From NCBI GenBank assembly GCA_002478955.1, contig DLKK01000021.1, positions 1 to 9,591 on the forward strand: a stretch of DNA of 9,591 nt. Direction: 5' to 3'. Shown here in pieces: positions 1 to 5,992 of this stretch. Under the pieces are notes generated by a model. That model worked only from the letters and a program-made list of their open reading frames with translations. It searched no databases and was not told where the DNA came from. The first letter of the stretch is position 1; every line of letters begins with the position of its first letter. The translations under genes and the position numbers were made by a program. The DNA comes from Treponema sp. UBA7590 (GTDB lineage Bacteria > Spirochaetota > Spirochaetia > Treponematales > Treponemataceae).

Positions 1-99
1 ACCGGCATAATCCGGCAAAAATTCATCACAAAAAGAGATAAAATAATTATAAAAGACGGCGCGATATACTTTTTTAAAACAGGCATAGCAGTTTCTTAA
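1..99 (+). CDS. Possible 3' end of an unidentified gene cut by the window edge
   Basis: Frame 1 is open from the first base to a TAA at 97-99 and would encode a 32-residue tail ending FFKTGIAVS. The other two plus frames stop early. The tail mixes charged and hydrophobic residues like a real protein end (for example RQKFITKRDKIII), but 32 open codons can occur by chance and I recognise no family. Support comes from the junction: its stop would overlap the stop of the minus-strand gene by 4 bases (TTAA, 96-99), the same arrangement seen at 2612-2615 between two well-supported genes. No terminator separates the two genes. The alternative is that 1-95 is non-coding. Confidence 0.4.
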   Translation, partial: TGIIRQKFITKRDKIIIKDGAIYFFKTGIAVS

Positions 100-575
100 A
101 GGAATGAATACGCAAGACCAATGAATATGCCCAAAATACAGCCGAGCGTAACTTCCATCGGAGTATGTCCGTTCACTTCTTTAATTGACTTGTATTCAAT
201 CAGCTTATTCTCATCAAGTTTTTTTCCAATCTCGTTTATTTTTCTTGCCTGAATTCCGCTGGAACGACGGACACCAACCGCATCCCTTACCGTTACCATA
301 AGAAAACACAGCGAAAGAATAAAAATATCAGAGCCAAGACCATTTCTGATTCCGATTGTAGTGCATAGAGAAGCGACCAACGCCGAATGACTGGAAGGAA
401 GTCCTCCGGTTTTCCAGATAAGGCTTTCTGCAAGCTCATATATGCTATGAATTTTTCCATATAATATTGAAATTACGGTTTTCAAAAATTGAGCGCAAAA
501 CCAGCTTGAAATACTTGCAAGCATCACCGGATTCTGCAACAATTGTTTTATCTGATCACTCAAAACATTCAGCAT
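96..575 (-). CDS. Divergent PAP2 family membrane protein (DUF212, YuiD-like)
   Basis: A 159-residue protein, about the usual length for the DUF212/divergent PAP2 family, which is related to acid phosphatases and vanadium haloperoxidases. The family signature is clear: GGLPSSHSA at residues 57-65, RDAVGVRR at 97-104, and GHTPMEV at 136-142. These correspond to the phosphatase-type motifs holding the His and Arg residues. Hydrophobic segments around 20-38, 63-76, 83-97 and 142-158 indicate an integral membrane protein. The true substrate of this family is not established; lipid-phosphate hydrolysis is an inference from the PAP2 fold. It starts at the ATG at 575. No Shine-Dalgarno is visible upstream, and an A/T-rich TAAAAT lies 7 bases before the ATG, so it may also have a very short leader. 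It is transcribed away from the pseudouridine synthase gene. Confidence 0.88.
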   Translation of the reverse strand: MLNVLSDQIKQLLQNPVMLASISSWFCAQFLKTVISILYGKIHSIYELAESLIWKTGGLPSSHSALVASLCTTIGIRNGLGSDIFILSLCFLMVTVRDAVGVRRSSGIQARKINEIGKKLDENKLIEYKSIKEVNGHTPMEVTLGCILGIFIGLAYSFL

Positions 576-659
576 ATTGCTTATTTTATCATTACAATTC
601 TAAATTTACTAGTGGAATAAAAGAAAAATATCTGGACTAAACAGGCTAAATATTTTTTC

Positions 660-688
660 TTGTGCCACAATAGTTTTATTCATATAAT
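660..688 (+). promoter_or_regulatory. Promoter of the RluA-family gene, apparently leaderless
   Basis: TTGTGC at 660-665, a 17-base spacer, and a perfect TATAAT at 683-688. Exactly 6 bases (689-694) separate TATAAT from the ATG at 695. Normal sigma-70 spacing would therefore put the transcription start at or within a base or two of the A of the start codon. There is no Shine-Dalgarno. The same TTG-N17-TATAAT geometry recurs at 1690-1718 and 7770-7798. Confidence 0.7.
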
Positions 689-694
689 GAAAAA

Positions 695-1717
695 ATGGAA
701 TTCAAGGAATTTACAGCAGGAAAAGATGACAATGACCGCAGGCTTGACAGAGTCATCCGAAAAATCGCGGAAAAAGAAAACCTTTCCGGATTGTACAAGG
801 CAATCAGAAAAGGTCTTGTACGGCTGAACGGAAAAAAAACAGATGCGTCGGAACACATTTTTGAAGGCGACAAAATAAAGATTCCTGAATTTCTGCTCCA
901 AAAAAAAGATGAAAATTCCGAACCGGAAAAAAATAAAAAACAGCCAGGCGAAAAATCTGAAAGCCAAAAAGCAAATTATGATTTTCAGATAATTTTCCAG
1001 AACGATGATTTTCTTGTGATAAACAAACCTTATGATGTTCCTGTCCATGGCGCAAAAAATTCCCTTGAAAAATCAGTCATCGAATTTTACAGAAACAATT
1101 TTCCGCATGAAAAGTCAATTTCATTCACGCCAGGCCCGCTCCACCGGCTTGACCGGAAAACAACAGGAATCATTGCATTTTCAATGAGCTTGAAAGGAGC
1201 AAGATGGTTCTCTGAAAACATTGCGAATCATTCAATAAAAAAAATCTATACAGCGGTGCTTCAGGGAAAAATTCCAGAACCGCAAAATTGGACAGATTTT
1301 ATAACAAAGGAATACTCAGAAGAAAAAACATTCCAGACAGTAAAAATTTCCGGAAAAGCTGAAAGAACTGAAAAATCAGGAAATCACGGAAACACAGGAA
1401 ATTTTCTTCTGGCAAAAACAAAAATCATTCCAATAAAATATTTTGAATATAAAAAAATCCCCTGCACGTTTGCAGAAATTGAAATTCAGACTGGCAGAAC
1501 CCACCAGATCCGCGCGCAGTCCGCATTTCATGGTTTTCCACTTTTAGGCGACACTGCTTACGGCGGAACAAAAATCACGGCGGAACAGGATTTTTTTCTT
1601 CATGCAAAGACACTGATTTTCCCGGAAGAAAGAATTCCGGGGCTTCCAGAAAAACTTGAATCAAATCTTCCTTTTGCATTTGAAAAGTTTTGCAAAACTA
1701 ACATGTTGAATATATAA
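695..1717 (+). CDS. RluA-family RNA pseudouridine synthase with S4 domain
   Basis: Converts specific uridines to pseudouridine in structured RNA, most likely 23S rRNA as for RluC/RluD; the target site cannot be read from the sequence. The 340-residue protein has an N-terminal S4 RNA-binding domain (about residues 13-65, RRLDRVIRKI...VRLNGKK), a charged Lys/Glu/Asn linker (about 69-95), then the catalytic domain. The catalytic motif is HRLDRKTTG at 150-158, with Asp153 as the expected nucleophile; the position after RLDR is Lys instead of the more usual Asp, a substitution I consider tolerated. The second signature GRTHQIR lies at 267-273, followed by HGFPLLGDTAYGG. Residues about 205-245 form a divergent polar stretch. 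The ATG at 695 directly follows a TATAAT. Its stop codon lies inside the -10 box of the next gene. Cytoplasmic. Confidence 0.93.
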   Translation: MEFKEFTAGKDDNDRRLDRVIRKIAEKENLSGLYKAIRKGLVRLNGKKTDASEHIFEGDKIKIPEFLLQKKDENSEPEKNKKQPGEKSESQKANYDFQIIFQNDDFLVINKPYDVPVHGAKNSLEKSVIEFYRNNFPHEKSISFTPGPLHRLDRKTTGIIAFSMSLKGARWFSENIANHSIKKIYTAVLQGKIPEPQNWTDFITKEYSEEKTFQTVKISGKAERTEKSGNHGNTGNFLLAKTKIIPIKYFEYKKIPCTFAEIEIQTGRTHQIRAQSAFHGFPLLGDTAYGGTKITAEQDFFLHAKTLIFPEERIPGLPEKLESNLPFAFEKFCKTNMLNI

Positions 1718-1718
1718 T
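1690..1718 (+). promoter_or_regulatory. Promoter of the P-loop/Asp23 gene, apparently leaderless
   Basis: TTGCAA at 1690-1695 (4 of 6 matches to TTGACA), a 17-base spacer, and a perfect TATAAT at 1713-1718. Six bases (TGAACT) separate it from the ATG at 1725, the same spacing as upstream of the preceding gene. The promoter lies in the last codons of the pseudouridine synthase gene, and the TAA stop (1715-1717) is part of the -10 box. No Shine-Dalgarno is visible. The downstream gene may thus be expressed independently, as well as by readthrough. Confidence 0.68.
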
Positions 1719-1724
1719 TGAACT

Positions 1725-2615
1725 ATGGGTAATATTTTTGAAGACATCGCCAGCACTTTTAAACCATGTACAGTTTTTGCCCTTGTCGGGGAAAGCGGAA
1801 CAGGAAAAAGCTTCCGGGCAAAACTGATTGCGGAAAAATATGGAATTGACGCAATAATTGATGACGGACTTTTAATCCAGAACGATAAAATTCTCGCGGG
1901 ACATTCCGCAAAACGTGAGAAAACTTATATGGGCGCGGTCCGGGTTGCGCTTTTTGATGATAAAGACCACCGCGACGAGGTTGCAAAAGCCTGGAAAAAA
2001 GCAAGAATCAAAAAACTGCTGATTCTTGGCACTTCAGAAAAAATGGTAATGAAAATCGCGACAAGACTTCAGCTTCCGCAGCCACAAAAAATCATCCACA
2101 TTGAAGAAATTGCAAGCCGCGAAGAAATCGAGAAAGCCATAAAATCCCGACAGGTCGAGGGAAAGCACGTAATTCCTGTTCCATCTATTGAAATAAAACG
2201 GAATTACTCGCAGATTTTCTCAAATTCAATCAAGGTTTTCTTCCAGAAAAAAAATCTCTTCAAGAAAAACGACGGAAAACTTTTTGAAAAATCAATTGTC
2301 CAGCCGGAATTCTCAAAAAAAGGAAGAATTGAGATTTCAGAGGCGGCATTAACGCAGATGGTAATGCATTGCGTATCAGAATGTGAGCCGGCGGTGCGCG
2401 TGAACAAAATGACGATAAAGACAAATTCCCGCGGCTATAAAATAACGATTACAATCGATGTGCCTTTCGGAACACAACTTACAGGAAAAATCCACAACCT
2501 GCAGAAGTATATCATCGATAAAATTGAAAGCTACACAGGAATTCTTATTGAGGAAGTAAGCATCATCATCGACCGGATCACGGGAGCCGAATTTACAGAA
2601 ACAAAAAAATCTTAA
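1725..2615 (+). CDS. P-loop NTP-binding protein with C-terminal Asp23/Gls24-like domain
   Basis: A 296-residue cytoplasmic protein with two parts. The N-terminal half has a Walker A motif, GESGTGKS at residues 22-29, after a beta-strand (VFALV), so it should bind ATP or GTP. A hydrophobic strand KLLILG at 97-102 follows the expected fold, but I see no convincing Walker B Asp there; AIIDDG at 43-48 is another candidate acidic segment. Residues 150-185 form a basic linker. Residues about 202-288 (IEISEAALTQMV, then V-P-G-T and IEEVSIIIDRI near the end) resemble the Asp23/Gls24 (alkaline shock protein) fold. Free-standing Asp23-family proteins in Firmicutes are linked to the cell envelope, but nothing here shows a membrane anchor. 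The role is unknown. It follows the pseudouridine synthase by 7 bases and overlaps the converging pcnB stop by 4 bases. Confidence 0.82.
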   Translation: MGNIFEDIASTFKPCTVFALVGESGTGKSFRAKLIAEKYGIDAIIDDGLLIQNDKILAGHSAKREKTYMGAVRVALFDDKDHRDEVAKAWKKARIKKLLILGTSEKMVMKIATRLQLPQPQKIIHIEEIASREEIEKAIKSRQVEGKHVIPVPSIEIKRNYSQIFSNSIKVFFQKKNLFKKNDGKLFEKSIVQPEFSKKGRIEISEAALTQMVMHCVSECEPAVRVNKMTIKTNSRGYKITITIDVPFGTQLTGKIHNLQKYIIDKIESYTGILIEEVSIIIDRITGAEFTETKKS

Positions 2616-3751
2616 ATTTCTTCAGGCTCTGTTTTGTTTTCAACATCAGCCTGTTGTGACGATTTTTTTGTCCGCTTTTTTGTCTTTTTTCTTTTTCCGG
2701 TAATCCCGATTTGCCCAAGGACTTCCCTTACCGCAAATTCCAGTTCAGTCCGCTGAGGATTCATCGGAAGAACAAAATTTCTACATTCGCGCCAAGTTTT
2801 CAGGTAAAGCTCACCGTATGCGGATTTATTCTCAATTTCTTTCTGCCAGTCTGTAAGGCTTAACACAAAATCCGAGATAAGAAAAACAAGCTTTTCACCA
2901 AGCCGCGCGTCCGGTTTTTCGTTTATAAGCTGATCCAGCTTCTGCATGTTCTTCATGTACGAAGCCTCGAACTTTTTGTTGTCATAAATCATTGCGGTTG
3001 CCGCTGGCTGAAGCGCCATGTAAAGATCTGTATCAAGAGCCTCCACCACAATCTGGGTGGCTCGCCCACTGTTCAGGATTTTCAGAAGCTCCTCCGTCAG
3101 CCTGGAAGGACTTACCGAGGACAAAAGACTCGCGCACTGGCGGATTTTTCTTCTGCAGGCAAAACTCATTTTTGAGCCGGTTTTCGCAGAATATTTTATC
3201 GCACGCAGCATACGAACAGGGTCTTCAACAAAAATCCGGTCAAGAGGAATAACAGGCTTCAGTATTTTTTTCTTTATATCCTTCATTCCTCCGACATAGT
3301 CAATAACCTGCTCCAGAATCGGGTCGTAATAAAGAGCGTTTATCGTAAAGTCACGGCGCTGAACATCCTCATCAATTGTTCCAAAATCATTTCCGACAGA
3401 ACCATCGCAGATAGAGCGGAATGTGGTCACCTCAAAAATCTTTGTTCCAAAAATAACGTGGACAATCCGGAATCTTTTTCCAATTATCCGCGAATTTCTG
3501 AAAAGTCTTTTGATTTTTGAAGGCGTCGCATCCGTAACAATATCAAAATCCTTCGGTGTTTTTCCAACAATCAAATCGCGGACAGCACCACCGACAATAT
3601 ATGCGTGAAAACCTGAGTCTCTTAACCTGTCAATAATCTGGATGGCATCAAAATCAATTTTACTTTTAGGAATGCCATGTTCCTCTTTTGTATAGACAAT
3701 CGCCTTTTTTACAGGCTTGCCGTTCTTATCAGTACCATAACGAATTAACAC
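2612..3751 (-). CDS. pcnB: Poly(A) polymerase, PcnB type (class II nucleotidyltransferase)
   Basis: Adds 3' poly(A) tails to RNA, promoting decay by exonucleases; the same superfamily includes CCA-adding enzymes. The 379-residue protein shows GGAVRD at residues 54-59, KDFDIVTDATP at 67-77 with metal-binding Asp68 and Asp70, RNSRIIGKRFRIVHVIFG at 85-102, QRRDFTINALYY at 131-142, DYVGGMKD at 151-158, and EDPVRMLRAIK at 176-186. The RNSRIIGKRFR block, the position of VGGMKD, and the basic tail (KRKKTKKRTKK at 353-363) favour PcnB over CCA-adding enzymes, though specificity is not certain from sequence. The start is a GTG at 3751: no in-frame ATG exists before the catalytic core, and an in-frame stop lies just upstream. 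No Shine-Dalgarno is seen. It follows the hydrolase gene by 15 bases and is probably cotranscribed with it. Confidence 0.87.
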   Translation of the reverse strand: MLIRYGTDKNGKPVKKAIVYTKEEHGIPKSKIDFDAIQIIDRLRDSGFHAYIVGGAVRDLIVGKTPKDFDIVTDATPSKIKRLFRNSRIIGKRFRIVHVIFGTKIFEVTTFRSICDGSVGNDFGTIDEDVQRRDFTINALYYDPILEQVIDYVGGMKDIKKKILKPVIPLDRIFVEDPVRMLRAIKYSAKTGSKMSFACRRKIRQCASLLSSVSPSRLTEELLKILNSGRATQIVVEALDTDLYMALQPAATAMIYDNKKFEASYMKNMQKLDQLINEKPDARLGEKLVFLISDFVLSLTDWQKEIENKSAYGELYLKTWRECRNFVLPMNPQRTELEFAVREVLGQIGITGKRKKTKKRTKKSSQQADVENKTEPEEI

Positions 3752-3766
3752 AATAGTCTGATATTA

Positions 3767-4714
3767 TTACAGAGAAACATTTTTTTCAATCCAGTTAAAA
3801 ATATCTGAAAGAATTTCATCGCTGTTTGCTTCATTCAGGATTTCGTGGCGCTCGCCTTCGTATATTTTTGAGGAAACATTTTTAACGCCGTTTTTCCTGT
3901 AGATTTCAAGGAGTTTTTCAATAGATTTTCCATAATTTCCAACAGGATCATCGCTGCCGTATACCGCAAGAACCGGAAGTTCAGCTGGAATCTTTTTCAT
4001 GTTTGACGCCTTATGGATTTTTGAAAGTCCATGCGCAAGGTCGCGGAAAAAACTTACCGTTGAAACACCACCGCACCACGAGTCATTTTTATACATCATT
4101 CTGTTTGCAGGATTTTTGCTAAGCCATGACAAAGAGTCATTTTCCGCCTTGAACCGATTGTTATATGAACCGAACGCAAGGTTCTGGCAGAATTTTGACC
4201 TGCAGTTTTTTCCAAGGAAAAGGCAAGCCAAATTCACAAATATCTTGTCTTTCACCAAGCCCTTTCTTGGGCCGGAAGTTCCACAAAGAATGCAAGCTGA
4301 AATTTTATCACCGTGCTGTTCGATATAATTCTGCGCCACAAAAGAGCCGAATGAATGACCGAACAGAATCACTTTTTTGCCAGGGTAATCTTTTTTGACT
4401 TCATCAATTATCTCATCAAGATCGGAAGTCACTTTCTCAAAACCATTCTTGTCAGCAAGTTTTCCGAACATTCCAGTTTTATTGGCTTCCGCGTAATAAG
4501 CTGTTTTTCCGTGTCCCCGGTGGTCGTGCGCGCTGAAAAGGTATCCGTGTTCCGCGAATTCGCTTCCGACCCTATCGTAACGCAAAGCGTGCTCCTGCAT
4601 TCCGTGGCTAAAGACCACAATCGCCTTGATATTTTCTTCATTCTCCGGAATCCATCTGTTTACTGAAATTTCTGTTCCATCAGACATTTTCTGCATGAAT
4701 TTTTCTATCTGCAT
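3767..4714 (-). CDS. Alpha/beta hydrolase, monoacylglycerol-lipase-like (Hydrolase_4)
   Basis: A 315-residue protein without a signal peptide, so probably cytoplasmic, resembling monoacylglycerol lipases/lysophospholipases of the serine aminopeptidase S33 (Hydrolase_4) group. The oxyanion region is VFSHGMQEHALRY (residues 34-46) followed by DHRGHGKT (64-71). The nucleophile elbow is GHSFGS at 119-124 with Ser121. The expected acid is Asp256 (or 255) in GSDDPVG, and the base is His290 in GERHEI. The triad is therefore complete. The natural substrate is probably a lipid ester, but this is inferred from family resemblance. The cap region (about 150-230) is Cys-rich for a cytoplasmic enzyme (CLFLGKNCRSKFC). 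It is the first gene of a likely two-gene unit with pcnB and is divergent from the RNA methyltransferase gene. The ATG at 4714 is preceded by AAAGGA. Confidence 0.88.
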   Translation of the reverse strand: MQIEKFMQKMSDGTEISVNRWIPENEENIKAIVVFSHGMQEHALRYDRVGSEFAEHGYLFSAHDHRGHGKTAYYAEANKTGMFGKLADKNGFEKVTSDLDEIIDEVKKDYPGKKVILFGHSFGSFVAQNYIEQHGDKISACILCGTSGPRKGLVKDKIFVNLACLFLGKNCRSKFCQNLAFGSYNNRFKAENDSLSWLSKNPANRMMYKNDSWCGGVSTVSFFRDLAHGLSKIHKASNMKKIPAELPVLAVYGSDDPVGNYGKSIEKLLEIYRKNGVKNVSSKIYEGERHEILNEANSDEILSDIFNWIEKNVSL

Positions 4715-4724
4715 ATCATTCCCG

Positions 4725-4730
4725 TCCTTT
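4725..4730 (-). promoter_or_regulatory. Ribosome binding site of the alpha/beta hydrolase
   Basis: AAAGGA on the minus strand lies 10 bases before the ATG at 4714. A second ATG at 4719 is out of frame, so this site supports 4714. The 52-base spacer (4715-4766) must also contain the divergent promoters. A TATAAT at 4733-4738 on the plus strand has no good -35 partner. TATTTT at 4754-4759 with TTTATA at 4731-4736 (17-base spacing) is a weak candidate for the methyltransferase gene. Confidence 0.45.
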
Positions 4731-4766
4731 TTTATAATCTGAAAATTTGTTATTATTTTTTATCTT

Positions 4767-5984
4767 ATGGAAACTATTATAACAGATAAAATGACATTTG
4801 GGGGAAATTGTTTAGCAAAAATAGGTGGAAAAGCTGTTTTTGTGCCATTTGCCATTCCCGGCGAAAAACTTGAAGTTGAAATAATCCAGGAAAAAAGAGA
4901 CTACAGCTACGCAAAAATCGTGGACATCGTAGAAGCTTCGTCATTCCGGGTAAAACCTGTGTGTCCGCTGTACGAAAAATGCGGCGGCTGCAACATGATG
5001 CACATTGAGCCGGAATTCCAGCAGAAACTAAGAAAAGAAATCCTAAAGGACTGCATGGAACGGAACGGAATACATCTGGAAACTGATTCTATAGAAGTAA
5101 TTTCAGGGAGCAACTTGAATTACAGATGCCGTTTCCAGCTGAATGACGGCGGATTCTGCGAACGGAATTCAAACCGCATAATTTTTGTGGAAAACTGCGC
5201 ATGTGCGGTTCCAGAAATAAACAAATGGCTTTCAGACAACGGAATTTCCTCGCGGCCAAAAGGAAGATGCCACATTTTCGGCGCTGAGAACGTTATTTGC
5301 GAGGATGGAACAGAAGACGGCAAAGTTTTTGTTTCTCCTGAGGAAGAAAAAAACTTCACAGATTATTCCTCACTAAAAAAGAAAAACAAAAATATCCGTC
5401 AGGTAAAAAAACGATATTCCGGCACAACAATTTCTGAAAAAGACACTGTAAAAATCAAGATTTTGGACAAGGAAATCAGTTTTGATGTAAAAGGATTTTT
5501 CCAGTCAAATATTTCTGTCCTTGAAAAATCGATAAAAGCAATCTGTGGCGGACTTGCGGGAAATTCTGTTCTTGACATGTATTCAGGCTGCGGAACTTTC
5601 AGTGTTTTCCTTGCAGAGCATTTCAAGGATTTGACGCTCGTGGAACACAACCGCGACGCTCTTGTCTTTGCGGAAAAAAATCTTATGGGAATAAAGCATC
5701 AGTCAATCGGGCTTAGCGGAGCAAAATGGGCAGAATTCAACAAAAACGCATATTTTGACGCCGTGGTAATTGATCCACCAAGAAGCGGAATGGAGAAAGA
5801 AGTCCTGGAATGGCTATGCCGCTCTGAAGTTCCGCAGATCCGATCAGTATCGTGCGATCCGGCAACACATTCCCGCGACCTTGCCGCGCTGATAAAAGCT
5901 GGATACGTGCTGAAAAATCTTTATCTGCTGGATTTTTATCCGAACACAAGTCATATTGAAAGTCTTGCGGTCCTGGAAAAATAA
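4767..5984 (+). CDS. TRAM-domain, Fe-S, SAM-dependent RNA m5U methyltransferase (RlmD/TrmA family)
   Basis: Transfers a methyl group from S-adenosylmethionine to C5 of a uridine in RNA, probably 23S rRNA as in RlmD/RlmCD; tRNA cannot be excluded. The 405-residue protein is slightly short for the family. An N-terminal TRAM RNA-binding domain (about 1-55, with PFAIPGEKLEVEII) is followed by the 4Fe-4S ligands C66, C72 and C75 (CPLYEKCGGC) and a fourth Cys at 144 or 146 (ENCAC). The Rossmann domain has FFQSN at 244-248, the SAM-binding DMYSGCGTFS at 270-279, DPPRSGM at 336-342, and SCDPATHSRDL at 362-372 with Cys363 as the catalytic nucleophile. Glu399 in HIESLAVLEK is the likely general base. 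The active site looks intact. The central domain (about 150-235) is diverged. No Shine-Dalgarno precedes the ATG. The next gene begins 8 bases after its stop. Confidence 0.93.
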   Translation: METIITDKMTFGGNCLAKIGGKAVFVPFAIPGEKLEVEIIQEKRDYSYAKIVDIVEASSFRVKPVCPLYEKCGGCNMMHIEPEFQQKLRKEILKDCMERNGIHLETDSIEVISGSNLNYRCRFQLNDGGFCERNSNRIIFVENCACAVPEINKWLSDNGISSRPKGRCHIFGAENVICEDGTEDGKVFVSPEEEKNFTDYSSLKKKNKNIRQVKKRYSGTTISEKDTVKIKILDKEISFDVKGFFQSNISVLEKSIKAICGGLAGNSVLDMYSGCGTFSVFLAEHFKDLTLVEHNRDALVFAEKNLMGIKHQSIGLSGAKWAEFNKNAYFDAVVIDPPRSGMEKEVLEWLCRSEVPQIRSVSCDPATHSRDLAALIKAGYVLKNLYLLDFYPNTSHIESLAVLEK

Positions 5985-5992
5985 ACAAAAAA

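Noticed and set aside
2..15. CCGG-CATAAT-CCGG at the left edge as a hairpin
   Set aside because: The stem is 4 pairs without a T-run, and it falls inside the open frame at 1-99.
150..158. Lys in place of the usual Asp after HRLDR in the pseudouridine synthase (residue 155 of the gene at 695) as a sign of inactivity
   Set aside because: The catalytic Asp153 and the GRTHQIR motif are intact and this position varies in the family. The coordinates given here are residue numbers.
2623..2656. Possible bidirectional terminator near the convergent stop codons
   Set aside because: CAGGCT/AGCCTG is only 6 pairs with a 19-base loop, lies inside pcnB, and its T-runs are several bases away from the stem on both strands.
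4733..4738. TATAAT in the divergent spacer as the methyltransferase promoter
   Set aside because: No reasonable -35 box lies 16-18 bases upstream, so it is not listed as a promoter.
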